This document shows positions 1 through 11,145 of a stretch of 64,000 nt of DNA, piece by piece; the stretch's first letter is position 1, and each line of letters starts with the position of its first letter. Origin of the DNA: Prauserella alba (GTDB taxonomy: Bacteria; Actinomycetota; Actinomycetes; Mycobacteriales; Pseudonocardiaceae); contig NZ_JAMTCH010000004.1 of the NCBI RefSeq assembly GCF_024171735.1, positions 1,364,001-1,428,000 of the forward strand, in the 5' to 3' direction. A program made the position numbers and the translations under genes. The notes beneath the pieces are model-generated. The model ran no database searches. It was not told the DNA's origin and was given only the letters and a program-made list of their open reading frames with translations.

Positions 1-1
1 C

Positions 2-319
2 AAGATCCCGGCGCTGGTGCAGCGGCAGGCGCTGACGGTGGTGCTGCTCAGCGTCGCGGCAGTCATGCTGAGCACGCTGGCGCTGCTGGCGCTCACGCCG
101 TTCCGGCTGGAGCAGGTGCTGTTCGAGGTCGTGTCGGCGTTCGCGACGGTCGGACTGTCCACCGGCATCACAGCCGACGTGGGCACGGCAGGAGACCTCG
201 TGCTGTCACTGCTCATGTTCCTGGGACGCGTCGGCCCGATCACGCTGGCGTCGGCGCTGGCGCTGCGGGACCGTTCACGTCGGTACGAACTTCCGGAGGA
301 AAGGCCGATCGTTGGCTAG
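2..319 (+). CDS. Potassium uptake protein, TrkH/KtrB family, C-terminal part
   Basis: Only the last ~105 codons are in the window; the gene begins to the left. The visible part holds two hydrophobic segments and the motif ATVGLSTGIT, which matches the last pore-loop selectivity filter of TrkH/KtrB potassium translocators, followed by a membrane span ending FLGRVGPITLA. In this family the protein is the integral membrane pore. Its stop codon overlaps the start of the cytoplasmic TrkA-type regulator by 8 nt, the usual two-gene arrangement. The exact subfamily (TrkH or KtrB) cannot be told from this fragment. Confidence 0.88.
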   Translation, partial: KIPALVQRQALTVVLLSVAAVMLSTLALLALTPFRLEQVLFEVVSAFATVGLSTGITADVGTAGDLVLSLLMFLGRVGPITLASALALRDRSRRYELPEERPIVG

Positions 320-1019
320 GTGGTCGGACAGGAGCGCGGCGCGGACGTCGAAGGACGCCAGCCGGGTCGTCGTCATCGGGCTCGGCAGGTTCGGCGCCTC
401 GCTGGCGCTGGAACTGATCGCGAGCGGGTTCGAGGTGCTCGGACTGGATCGCGATCCGAAGCTCGTGCAGCACTTCGCCGACGAGTTGACCCACGCGGCC
501 GTCGCCGACACGACGGATCCGGACGCGCTGGTCCAGCTCGGCGTGCCGGACTTCGAACGCGCCGTCGTCAGCATCGGCGACGACATGGAGGCGAGCATCC
601 TGACGACGTCGGTGCTGGCCGACTTCGACATCCCCAGCATCTGGGCGAAGGCCACCAACCGGCGGCACCGGCGGATCCTCGAACGCGTCGGCGCGCACCA
701 CGTCGTCCTGCCCGAACACGACATGGGTGAACGCGTGGCGCACCTCGTGACGGGGCGGATGCTGGACTACATCGAGTTCGAGGACGACTACGCGCTCGTC
801 AAGACGACGGCGCCCGACGAGGTGCTGGGCGTGCCGCTGGGGCAGACGTCGATCCGCAAGCGATACGGCGTCACGGTCGTGGGCATCAAGCGACCCGGCG
901 AGAACTTCACGTACGCCACCCAGGAAAGCGTGGTCGAGCGCCACGACCTCCTCGTCGTGGCGGGCCGCAGGGACGACGTGGAGAGCTTCGCCAACCTCAC
1001 GTCGACACCCCCACGCTGA
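312..1019 (+). CDS. TrkA/KtrA-family potassium uptake regulatory subunit (RCK domain)
   Basis: 235 residues. The N-terminal half is a Rossmann RCK-N domain: VVVIGLGRFGASLALEL at about residues 18-34, then an acidic LGLDRD end of beta-2 that binds the nucleotide ribose. The C-terminal part (about 150-225) resembles an RCK-C domain. It is a cytoplasmic ring protein that gates the membrane pore encoded just upstream in response to nucleotides. The start is TTG at 312, inside the previous gene, with the purine-rich stretch ACTTCCGGAGGAAAGG ahead of it. Length is typical for KtrA-like proteins. A short GC hairpin (about 1025-1038) follows and may end the transcript. Confidence 0.93.
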   Translation: MARWSDRSAARTSKDASRVVVIGLGRFGASLALELIASGFEVLGLDRDPKLVQHFADELTHAAVADTTDPDALVQLGVPDFERAVVSIGDDMEASILTTSVLADFDIPSIWAKATNRRHRRILERVGAHHVVLPEHDMGERVAHLVTGRMLDYIEFEDDYALVKTTAPDEVLGVPLGQTSIRKRYGVTVVGIKRPGENFTYATQESVVERHDLLVVAGRRDDVESFANLTSTPPR

Positions 1020-1044
1020 GTAACCGCCCCGCGGGGCCGTGAAT

Positions 1045-1177
1045 GCCCCCAAGGGCACCTTGGTTGCGTTGAGTGCGACAGAACTTCCCCTCGCGCATGG
1101 CGTTGGACGGCTTTCCGCAGCAGCAAGATCAGGGGAAGAATGGTCGCGTTGAGTGCAACCAAAGTGCCCTTGGGGGC
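1045..1177. repeat. Long palindromic intergenic element, copy 1
   Basis: The ends are inverted copies of about 23 bp (GCCCCCAAGGGCACCTTGG on the left; the right end differs at one position). Both arms are followed internally by the same-direction word GCGTTGAGTGC. A second inner inverted pair CTTCCCCT/AGGGGAAG makes a long interrupted hairpin. It lies between trkA and a GNAT gene. The same arms recur at 21999 and 37935. No flanking target duplication is visible. Confidence 0.85.
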
Positions 1178-1259
1178 GCGCGGAGGACTCGTCCGCACGC
1201 GGGGTGGTCACGGTGCGTTTCCGGCGGAAAGCGGTCGACGGGGCGGCGATACTGGCGGC

Positions 1260-1916
1260 ATGCTGGCCGACCACTTCCCGCTCCTGGGGTTGCGCGTGCG
1301 CACCCCGCGGCTCGAACTGCGCTTACCGGACGACGACCAGCTGGCCGCGCTCGCCGAACTCGCCGCGGGTGGCATCCACGAGCCGGACACGATGCCGTTC
1401 CTGCATCCGTTCACGGATGCACCGCCCGATGTCGTCGCCCGCTCCGTCGTGCAGCACCACTACCGCGCCCGCGGCGAGCTCGGCCCTGACAAGTGGACAC
1501 TGCCGCTGACCGTGCTGTCCGGCGGCACCGTCGTCGGCACACAGGGGCTCAACGCCGCCGAGTTCTCCGTCACCCTCGAGGTCGGCAGCGGTTCCTGGCT
1601 CGGGCGTGACCACCAGGGCAAGGGCATCGGCACCGAGATGCGCGCCGCGGTGCTGCACCTGGCGTTCGCCGGACTGGGCGCCGAGATCGCACGTTCCGAG
1701 TCGTTCGACGGCAACCCCGCGTCGGCGGGCGTGTCCCGCAGGCTCGGCTACGCCGACGACGGCACCGCCCGCCACGCCGTCGGTGGCCGCTGCCGCACCG
1801 GCCACCGCTTCGTGCTGACCCGAGAGGCATGGGAGCGCCACCGGACCGTCGACGTCACCATCGACGGCCTGGAGCCGTGCCTGCCGCTGCTCGGCGCCGA
1901 CGGCCCACCCACATGA
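1260..1916 (+). CDS. GNAT family N-acetyltransferase
   Basis: 218 residues, RimJ/RimL-like. It opens LRVRTPRLELRLPDDDQLAAL, the usual first strand of this subgroup. The acetyl-CoA loop is at about residues 117-125 (LGRDHQGKGIGTEMR, matching R/Q-x-x-G-x-G/A). The segment ESFDGNPASAGVSRRLGY is the conserved asparagine/serine region before the last helix. The substrate is not predictable; relatives acetylate ribosomal N-termini, aminoglycosides or small amines. ATG at 1260 was chosen because homology starts there; the reading frame upstream runs through the palindromic repeat and is not protein-like. The gene stands alone. Confidence 0.85.
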   Translation: MLADHFPLLGLRVRTPRLELRLPDDDQLAALAELAAGGIHEPDTMPFLHPFTDAPPDVVARSVVQHHYRARGELGPDKWTLPLTVLSGGTVVGTQGLNAAEFSVTLEVGSGSWLGRDHQGKGIGTEMRAAVLHLAFAGLGAEIARSESFDGNPASAGVSRRLGYADDGTARHAVGGRCRTGHRFVLTREAWERHRTVDVTIDGLEPCLPLLGADGPPT

Positions 1917-2140
1917 CCACCCGACCGGCCTAACCGCCGACCACCCCCGACCGGCCGAAGCACCTGGTCCGATCGGCAGATCGGGCGGGCCGGCGAGACC
2001 GACGGCGAGGCCCCCGCCTCCGCCATCGCGCGCGCCATCACTGCCCCGCCACGGCCCCGCCACGGGTGGCACAGGAGTCGCAGTTGCCGCAGCTCAGACC
2101 CGCTATCAGCCGTCGCTCGCGGTCCTGTACCCTTTTCCGC

Positions 2141-2229
2141 GGAGGATTGGCCGAGCGGCCTAAGGCGCACGATTGGAAATCGTGTTGGGTTAATAGCCCT
2201 CACGGGTTCGAATCCCGTATCCTCCGCCA
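2141..2229 (+). tRNA. tRNA-Ser (anticodon GGA)
   Basis: Seven-base acceptor stem GGAGGAT/ATCCTCC, G discriminator and encoded CCA. The anticodon arm CACGA-TTGGAAA-TCGTG gives anticodon GGA. There is a long class II variable arm and a T-loop GGGTTCGAATCCC. It reads UCC/UCU serine codons. It is followed at once by a strong terminator hairpin. Confidence 0.97.
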
Positions 2230-2235
2230 ACCGCG

Positions 2236-2277
2236 AACGCCGGGCGGCCCCACTGGGGCTGCCCGGCGTTTTCGTTC
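2236..2277 (+). terminator. Rho-independent terminator of tRNA-Ser
   Basis: A 16-bp stem (AACGCCGGGC paired with GCCCGGCGTT, extended by GGCCCC/GGGGCT) with a three-base loop, followed by TTTCGTT. It lies 7 nt after the tRNA. Confidence 0.9.
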
Positions 2278-2313
2278 CCAGCCGTTCCCAGCCGTGCCCA
2301 GCCGTGCCCAGCC
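2274..2313. repeat. Four tandem 10-bp units
   Basis: Units GTTCCCAGCC, GTTCCCAGCC, GTGCCCAGCC, GTGCCCAGCC directly follow the tRNA terminator, with a degenerate fifth unit after them. They lie in the gap before the metH leader and have no evident function. Confidence 0.8.
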
Positions 2314-2467
2314 GTTTCCGCTCGTCGCCGGCCGTTCCCGACCATGCGGAACCGGCCCCGAGCGGCCGCACGTTCATGGCGAATCGAGCGGCCGAGGTCA
2401 ACCGAGCGGTGAGCTTCCTCGCAAAACGCTCGCGACCAACGGCCGGGCACGCTTTAAGCTGGGGTGT

Positions 2468-2558
2468 GCCGAGAGGCGTTGCAACGGGTCGGCCATCGCC
2501 AGGGGCCGTCCCGCCACGCTCGGCGTGAACCACCAAGGACGCCTTCCGACAAGGAAGG
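2468..2558 (+). promoter_or_regulatory. Probable S-adenosylhomocysteine (SAH) riboswitch and sequestering hairpin in the metH leader
   Basis: P1 is GCCGAG (2468-2473) with CTCGGC (2519-2524). It encloses AGGCGTTGCAACGG, close to the SAH-riboswitch core as I remember it (GAGCGYUGCRAC), an internal GGG-CGGCC/GGCCGTCCC helix and the CCACGCTCGG strand. Downstream, ACGCCT (2539-2544) can pair with AGGCGT (2474-2479) as the expected pseudoknot. CCTTCC (2542-2547) can instead pair with GGAAGG (2553-2558), the ribosome-binding site of metH. The two pairings share bases 2542-2544, so ligand-bound RNA would free the site (ON switch). The architecture is seen directly; the ligand is inferred from resemblance and from the metH context. 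Confidence 0.75.
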
Positions 2559-2564
2559 CAGGGC

Positions 2565-6293
<3,729 letters not shown>

Positions 6294-6320
6294 TCAGCGG
6301 CTCCGAACAGCCGAACGACG

Positions 6321-6364
6321 GTGAAACGCCGGGTGGGTCACGTTCGACCCACCCGGCGTTTCAC
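6321..6364. terminator. Strong bidirectional-type terminator hairpin after metH
   Basis: A perfect 19-bp stem starting GTGAAACGCC and ending GGCGTTTCAC, with a six-base loop (6340-6345). It lies 27 nt after the metH stop and between metH (+) and a convergent gene, so it can serve both strands. There is no long T run, as is usual in this GC range. Confidence 0.85.
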
Positions 6365-6431
6365 TGCCCGGGGTTCTCGACTGCGGTCGGCGTGCGCGAG
6401 GGCCGCCGCAGCGAGCCGCTCGCGCGGGCCG

Positions 6432-6833
6432 TCATTCCAGCAACGCCGACAGCTCGCGGGGGAGCTGGGCGATCGTGTCGTCGACCTGTTCGGCGGGCAC
6501 CCACGAACGCAGCACGGACAGCACCGCGGAGGCCTGGCGCTCCATGCTTTCCATGTCGACCGTGTGGGTCTCGCCGCCGATCTTGTTCAGGAAGTTCGTC
6601 TTGTCGAACCGCTCGGCGTGTCCGCTCTTGTCACCGAGTTCGGCTTCCAGTACGTCCGGCAGCCATTGCGCCAGCTGCTTGGCCTGCCCTCCGGAAACGG
6701 ACGTGCCCAGGGCCCGCACGGTCGCGCGGCACAGCTGATGGGCCTCGTCGTACGACTCCAGCCCTGCGCGCTGCTGCACCGCACGAACGAATTCTTCCAG
6801 CTCGGTACTGTCCTGGTGGGGAACGTCGGTCAT
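6432..6833 (-). CDS. DUF2267 domain small acidic protein
   Basis: 133 residues, all helical in appearance, with the features of DUF2267 proteins: LEEFVRAVQQRAG near the N-terminus, then an AHQLCRATVRALGTSVSGGQAKQLAQWLP block and a FLNKIGG motif. The function of the family is unknown; members often sit among general stress genes. The ATG at 6833 is preceded by GGGAGGA at 7-nt spacing; an upstream GTG in frame would place that site inside the protein. It is last in a run of four small minus-strand genes. Confidence 0.8.
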   Translation of the reverse strand: MTDVPHQDSTELEEFVRAVQQRAGLESYDEAHQLCRATVRALGTSVSGGQAKQLAQWLPDVLEAELGDKSGHAERFDKTNFLNKIGGETHTVDMESMERQASAVLSVLRSWVPAEQVDDTIAQLPRELSALLE

Positions 6834-6887
6834 CACTGGTTCCTCCCTTCTCACCCGTGGGCAGCGGCACGTTCCGACCCGGGGGGG

Positions 6888-7226
6888 TCACGGCCGGTCG
6901 CGGTCGGGAGTCTGACCCGCGACACCGTGCCGGAGCGGAGCGCCAGGACCGGCCGCACTGTCACGCGAGACGGGTGAGCCGTGCGGGGTGTCCGCCGGCT
7001 TTCCGGTCCCGTCCCATTGGTCGCCGCCGGACGGCTCGGCGCCCTCGGCGAGCTGCTGTTGCCGGGTCCGCAACAGCTCCAGCACGGGCGTGCGGTTGCC
7101 GTGCTGCTGTTCGTGTTCGATCAGGGTCTCGATGTCGTCGGACGACAGGGCGCGAATCTGGTGCTGCAGTTTCGCGATCGGCAACTCGTCGTAGTCGGGA
7201 AGAGGCAGGACGTTGTCGGACGTCAT
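6888..7226 (-). CDS. Hypothetical protein with actinobacterial LPDYDELP-type helical motif
   Basis: 112 residues. The N-terminal 55 residues (LPLPDYDELPIAKLQHQIRAL, then IETLIEHEQQHGNRTPVLELL) match a widespread but uncharacterised actinobacterial motif of two helices that often ends larger proteins. The C-terminal half is Gly/Pro-rich and looks disordered. The ATG at 7226 has CGAGGTG 7 nt upstream. Thirty-seven bases separate it from the DUF2795 gene, so the two may share a transcript. No catalytic residues are evident; no function is assigned. Confidence 0.7.
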   Translation of the reverse strand: MTSDNVLPLPDYDELPIAKLQHQIRALSSDDIETLIEHEQQHGNRTPVLELLRTRQQQLAEGAEPSGGDQWDGTGKPADTPHGSPVSRDSAAGPGAPLRHGVAGQTPDRDRP

Positions 7227-7263
7227 GGTGTGCACCTCGCGGGACGTGGAACGGTCGATGTGG

Positions 7264-7578
7264 TCAGCTTCCCCGGTTCTCGCCGAGTTCCTCGACGATC
7301 GGGTTCGACGGCACCTCGGTTTCGTGTTCGGCCAGCGACGACTCGTTGTTGTGGCGGGCCTGCTGCGCCTTGTCCGAGTCGGACCGGCTTTCCTCCAGTG
7401 ACACCGACTGGATGACCTCACCGATGTTGTCGTATTCGGCAGGCGGCATCGCACGCAGCGCCTGGGCCACGTCCGTCTGGCCGCTGTCGGCCTCTACATG
7501 GGACACCAACGTCTCTTTGCTGGCAGGAAAGTCGACCGAGGACAGCGCCGCCTTCAACGATTCGCGGTCCGTGCTCAT
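7264..7578 (-). CDS. DUF2795 domain protein
   Basis: 104 residues. The first 65 match DUF2795: ALSSVDFPASKETLVSHVEADSGQTDV, then ALRAMPPAEYDNIGEVIQSV. This small helical module is common in actinobacteria and of unknown role. The tail (SRSDSDKAQQARHNNESS onward) is hydrophilic and probably disordered. It is part of the minus-strand set of small, acidic, apparently soluble proteins at 6432-7929, consistent with, but not proof of, a general stress role. Confidence 0.8.
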   Translation of the reverse strand: MSTDRESLKAALSSVDFPASKETLVSHVEADSGQTDVAQALRAMPPAEYDNIGEVIQSVSLEESRSDSDKAQQARHNNESSLAEHETEVPSNPIVEELGENRGS

Positions 7579-7707
7579 CGATTGCCCCTTTCCGTTCCGG
7601 CCGAGCCGGGAACGCCTTCCGGCGACGCCCCGGCCGGGACGACATCACGATCGGTGCTGACTAACGGGGGAGAGACCGTCGAGCTCACGGTGACGGGGAC
7701 GCAACCC

Positions 7708-7929
7708 CTACTCCGCCGGCACGACGGGGGCGACCCATCCGTCGTCGACCTTGGCCCAGTCGGCGCTGCGGCTGAAACCGGCTGCGAGCAGTTCGCCGTC
7801 GATGTCGTGCTGGTTGTCGCCGCCCTGTGGCAGTTCGAGTTCGGTCACCGGGACACCACGGTCGTCCCGCACCGTGATCGCGGACGCGTGGTCCGTGTCC
7901 GCTGCGCGATAATGCGCCGTTCTCGCCAC
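7708..7929 (-). CDS. Small hypothetical protein, stress-type promoter upstream
   Basis: 73 residues, beginning at a GTG with GGGAG 7 nt upstream. The sequence is hydrophilic with a short strand-like centre (VPVTELELPQGGDNQHDIDGELLAAGF) and ends WVAPVVPAE. I recognise no characterised domain. Thirty bases upstream of the start is a good match to a sigma-B-type promoter (see 7952-7977), which suggests induction under osmotic or general stress. It is first of four similarly sized genes on this strand. Confidence 0.65.
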   Translation of the reverse strand: MARTAHYRAADTDHASAITVRDDRGVPVTELELPQGGDNQHDIDGELLAAGFSRSADWAKVDDGWVAPVVPAE

Positions 7930-7951
7930 GATGTCTCCCTTCTCGGTGGCC

Positions 7952-7977
7952 CTACCCGCTTCGCCGAGTCGGCAAAC
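7952..7977 (-). promoter_or_regulatory. Candidate sigma-B/sigma-H type stress promoter
   Basis: Read on the minus strand: GTTT (7977-7974), 16 nt, then GGGTAG (7957-7952), 22 nt before the GTG at 7929. This fits the Streptomyces SigB-type consensus GNNT-N14-16-GGGTAY except for the last base. Single-site matches in GC-rich DNA can be chance. Confidence 0.5.
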
Positions 7978-8052
7978 CCGCCGCGCGGCCGAGGGTCACC
8001 GCGGCAGGTTCGAACCTCCTCCCCGAGCAGGGACGCAACCGGGCATCCTCGC

Positions 8053-8919
8053 TCAGGCGCCGCCCTCGAGCTCCGCCATGTCGGCCTCGCTCAGGGCGAC
8101 GTCGGCGATCCGCATGTTCTCCTCCAGGTGCGCCACGCGTGACGTGCCGGGGATCAGCAGCACGTTGTCCCGGCGAGCGAGCAGCCAGGCCAGGCCGACC
8201 TGCGCGCGCGACGCGCCGGCACGCTCGGCCACCGCCCTGACCGCGGCGTTGTCGGTGACCTTCGGCATGCCCGGGAACGCCGAACCGAGCGGGAAGTAGG
8301 GCACGTAGGCGATGTTCGCGCCGTGACACAGGTCCAGCACGTCGGCGTCGGCCCTGTCGACGAGGCTGAACGCGTTCTGCACGCAGACGATGCCCGCCTG
8401 CTCGATGGCCTGCTGCACCTGGGCGTACGTGGCCGTCGAGATGCCGATCCCCGCGATCTTGCCCTCCGCACGCATCGCGACCATCTCCGCGAGCTGGTCC
8501 TCCAGGGGAATCAGCTGGTCCGCCGCCAGCTCGTGCTCGTCCATCCGGCGCAGGTTCACGACTTCGAGCCGGTCGACACCGAGGCTGCGCAGGTTCGCCT
8601 CGACGGCGGCCCGCAACTGCCCTGGGCGCTGCGCGGCGACGAATCCGCCCTGCTCGTCGCGGAGCGCGCCGACCTTGGACGCCAGCACGAGGCCCTCGGG
8701 ATACGGGTGCAGCGCCTCGCGGATCAGCTCGTTCGCGACGTCCGGTCCGTAGAACTGCGCGGTGTCGATGTGGTCGACACCGAGTTCGACGGCCCGGCGC
8801 AGCACGGCGACGGCCTCGTCGTGGTCACGCGGTGGTCCCATGACGCCGGGACCGGGAAGCTGCATCGCACCGAACCCGATGCGGTGCACGGGAAACTGGC
8901 CGAGAGGGTACGTATCCAT
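8053..8919 (-). CDS. Aldo/keto reductase family oxidoreductase
   Basis: 288 residues, NADPH-type TIM barrel. The catalytic tetrad is partly visible: Asp and Tyr in DHIDTAQFYGP (about 48-58) and Lys in VLASKVG (about 77). The usual catalytic His position reads NLRRMDE, so the His appears replaced, as in several actinobacterial YdbC/Tas-like members. The cofactor-binding end is PGTSRVAHLEENM. It reduces carbonyls; the substrate is unknown. The ATG at 8919 was chosen because the barrel begins there (MDTYPLGQFPVHRIGFGAM). Confidence 0.88.
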   Translation of the reverse strand: MDTYPLGQFPVHRIGFGAMQLPGPGVMGPPRDHDEAVAVLRRAVELGVDHIDTAQFYGPDVANELIREALHPYPEGLVLASKVGALRDEQGGFVAAQRPGQLRAAVEANLRSLGVDRLEVVNLRRMDEHELAADQLIPLEDQLAEMVAMRAEGKIAGIGISTATYAQVQQAIEQAGIVCVQNAFSLVDRADADVLDLCHGANIAYVPYFPLGSAFPGMPKVTDNAAVRAVAERAGASRAQVGLAWLLARRDNVLLIPGTSRVAHLEENMRIADVALSEADMAELEGGA

Positions 8920-9013
8920 GGTCGCGACGCTATCCGCGTCCCGTACCCGCCACAAACCGCGTTCAACTGGTGGTAGGCGTGCGCGACGCGGCATGCGCGA
9001 CACTGCGAACGAT

Positions 9014-9164
9014 CGCATGTCCTGCCCTCAGGCCCGCGTGTCCTGCACTCGGCACCGCGTGTCCTGCACTCGAACCGCGAAGGAGGCCGTCGTGGCCCGG
9101 AGTCAAGCCGACCACTCCCTTGCGCATGTCCTGCGTTCGGCACCGCGTGTTCCGCATTCGGACA
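9014..9164. repeat. 21-bp intergenic repeat cluster A (CGTGTCCTGCACTCGG type)
   Basis: Three contiguous 21-bp units (9014, 9035, 9056) carry CGTGTCCTGCACTCGG or close variants. Two more units start at 9123 and 9144. The first group lies between divergent genes; the second group is inside the first codons of the next gene. Confidence 0.85.
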
Positions 9165-9766
9165 CCCGGGAGTTGCGGCAACGCCTGCAGGACTACGCCG
9201 ACGCCCGCGGTTGGGTCGTGTCGCTCATGTCCGGCACCGATGCCGAACAGCTCGCCGGTCCGACGCCCTGCGCCGAGCTCGACGTCCGCACGCTGATGGC
9301 ACACCTGATCGGCACCGCCCACCGCGGTCTCGGCACCGCCCTCGGCACGCCGGCCCGGGACATTCCGTTCGCGGTCACCGACGTTCCCGACGCCGACCTC
9401 GCGACGACCTACGCGCGGTTGTCGGACGAGATCGCCGCAGCGTGGGCGACGCTTGAGCCGGACGAGGAGGTGCGCGCACCGTGGGGTGCGTGCACGGCCT
9501 CCGCCGCGGCGGGCGGGTTCACCGTCGAGACCGTGACACACGGCTGGGACCTGGCCGTCGCGACCGGCAGGCCGACGGCGTTCGCCGACCCCGTCGCGGA
9601 ACGCTGCCTCGGCCTCGGCGCCCCGATCGTGCCCCGACGTCTGCGCGGGGTGATGTACGACGAGCCCATCACCCCAGCCGAGGAGGCCACCCCGATCGAA
9701 CGCCTCGCCGCTCTCCTCGGCCGCAGGCCCGCGATTCGAGCCACGACCCGACACGGCACGCGCTGA
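9092..9766 (+). CDS. TIGR03086/maleylpyruvate-isomerase-like (DinB fold) protein
   Basis: 224 residues. From about residue 30 it follows the mycothiol-dependent maleylpyruvate isomerase/TIGR03086 pattern: LAGPTPCAELDVRTLMAHLIGTAH (with the metal-binding His) and ETVTHGWDLAVATG (second His). These proteins are thought to bind a divalent metal and mycothiol. The GTG start at 9092 has a perfect AGGAGG 5 nt upstream. Residues about 12-25 (HVLRSAPRVPHSD) are translated from two units of the dispersed 21-bp repeat, so the N-terminus is either repeat-derived or the true start lies further in; no better start is visible. Confidence 0.8.
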   Translation: MARSQADHSLAHVLRSAPRVPHSDTRELRQRLQDYADARGWVVSLMSGTDAEQLAGPTPCAELDVRTLMAHLIGTAHRGLGTALGTPARDIPFAVTDVPDADLATTYARLSDEIAAAWATLEPDEEVRAPWGACTASAAAGGFTVETVTHGWDLAVATGRPTAFADPVAERCLGLGAPIVPRRLRGVMYDEPITPAEEATPIERLAALLGRRPAIRATTRHGTR

Positions 9767-9844
9767 CAGGGCCGCAGCTCGGTGTGGCGGGTGGAGCGCA
9801 CCCGCCGACGGCGCCCGAACGTCGAGGACACGCCCGCAGCTCGG

Positions 9845-10423
9845 TCACCGCGTGCGGTCGGCCCGCCCGGCCTGCGACGCCTGCGACTCCTCGTCCGCGC
9901 GGCGCTGCGCAGCCCGTACCGCCCCGACGACGGCCCGCGCGGCGACGCCCACGACGACGAGCCCCACCGCCATCTGGATCATCGTCAGTATCCGGGCACC
10001 CTCGGTTTCCGGGACGATGTCGCCGAAGCCGACCGTGGCGAACACCGTGAGTGTGAAGTACAGCGCATCGGTGCGGCCCAGATCCTCGCTGAAGCTTCCC
10101 GGTTGCGCACGGTCCAGCCCGGCGTAGGCGGAGGCGAAGAGCACGACCAACAGCGGAACGCCGACGGCGATCAGCTGCGTGGCTTTCAGTCTCGGCGTGT
10201 CCGAGACCGCGATGACCCGGAGCTGCCAGGTGACCGCCACCCCGAACCCCACCAGGGCGATGCCGAACCGCAGCCACGGACCGGTTTCGAACGGTCGGTC
10301 CAGTGGCAGGAGGTAGTAGACGGTGATCACGAGCCCTGCGCTGAGCAGTGTCCGCAGCAGCACCCCGGCCACGATGCGTCTTCGCTCACCGGTGGACAGC
10401 TCCTCGAATCGCCGTCGTCCCAC
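9845..10423 (-). CDS. Potassium channel family protein
   Basis: 192 residues with four hydrophobic segments (about 20-40, 50-70, 85-101, 146-168). Between the last two lies the selectivity filter ATVGFGDI (T130-D135), preceded by a pore helix DALYFTLTVF. It is a small two-pore-helix potassium channel with an extra N-terminal membrane pair, in the plasma membrane. The GYG filter is GFG, a tolerated variant. A basic N-terminus and an Arg/Glu-rich tail are cytoplasmic. The gene is on its own. Confidence 0.88.
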   Translation of the reverse strand: MGRRRFEELSTGERRRIVAGVLLRTLLSAGLVITVYYLLPLDRPFETGPWLRFGIALVGFGVAVTWQLRVIAVSDTPRLKATQLIAVGVPLLVVLFASAYAGLDRAQPGSFSEDLGRTDALYFTLTVFATVGFGDIVPETEGARILTMIQMAVGLVVVGVAARAVVGAVRAAQRRADEESQASQAGRADRTR

Positions 10424-10499
10424 GGTCCGACCTCCGCGCCGCGAACGTGCACATCACGGATACGGATACCCCGGCAGGTGCGGCCGACACGTGGGCGGG

Positions 10500-10577
10500 C
10501 CGCAACGGGCACGGACCCCGGAGAGCGCCACACGGCCCCCTGGATCCGCAACACGGGCCCCTGAGGGCGCAACACGC
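10500..10577. repeat. 21-bp intergenic repeat cluster B
   Basis: Three units in reverse orientation (pattern GGATCCGCAACACGG, GGGCGCAACACGCGG), the first degenerate. They lie between the potassium channel start and the NTF2-like gene end. Confidence 0.75.
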
Positions 10578-10584
10578 GGGTCGG

Positions 10585-11145
10585 TCAGGGGAGGTAGTCC
10601 TTCAGCCAGGTGGGCGGGCGGCCCTTGGTGAGCAGTTCCGGCCAGTCCCCGGGCCGCTCGTCGCCGTAGGCGCGCACACGCAACTCCTTGCCGAGCACGT
10701 TCGCGTACTCGGTGACCTCGGTGTAGTACATGTACGACATGAGCCGGTCGGCGAACCGCCAGCCGGTCGAGGTGCGCCGGTACACGTCCTGGTACCGGAG
10801 CGCGACCACCATGGCCTTGCCGTCACGGACGACCTCGGCGTGACTGGCGAGCTGGCCGTGAGCGACGTCCGGGTCGTTGTCGTCGAAACGCACCACGTGG
10901 CCGTGCGTGAAGTGGTTCGTCGGGCCGAGGGCCTTGAACCGTCCGAGGTAGGTCGTCACGATCTCATCGATGCCGTTCGCGGCGAACACTCCGTCGGCCG
11001 ACCGCAACGTCCCGCCCTCGCAGAAGAGCTTGCGAATGCCGTCCTCGTCGCGTTCGTCCATGATGTAGCCGTAGAGCACGGCCAGGTCCTGGATCGCGGT
11101 CCTGTCCTCGATCCGCTGGATGCGCTGTTCGAGCGTTTCCGTCAT
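10585..11145 (-). CDS. NTF2/SnoaL-like protein
   Basis: 186 residues with the layout of SnoaL-like proteins of steroid and aromatic catabolism: first helix RIQRIEDRTAIQDLAVLYGYIMDERD, then LFCEGGTLRSADG and THFTHGHVVRFD-like strands. The function is probably hydration, isomerisation or binding of a hydrophobic substrate; the substrate is unknown. The ATG at 11145 has GGGAGGCAGG upstream. Its start overlaps the stop of the broken FAD dehydrogenase (ATGA), so the two were once an operon and this gene has lost its partner. Confidence 0.85.
   Translation of the reverse strand: MTETLEQRIQRIEDRTAIQDLAVLYGYIMDERDEDGIRKLFCEGGTLRSADGVFAANGIDEIVTTYLGRFKALGPTNHFTHGHVVRFDDNDPDVAHGQLASHAEVVRDGKAMVVALRYQDVYRRTSTGWRFADRLMSYMYYTEVTEYANVLGKELRVRAYGDERPGDWPELLTKGRPPTWLKDYLP

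Noticed and set aside
1045-1177. MITE or insertion sequence
   Set aside because: Inverted ends are present, but no target-site duplication, no transposase fragment and no matching autonomous element in the window.
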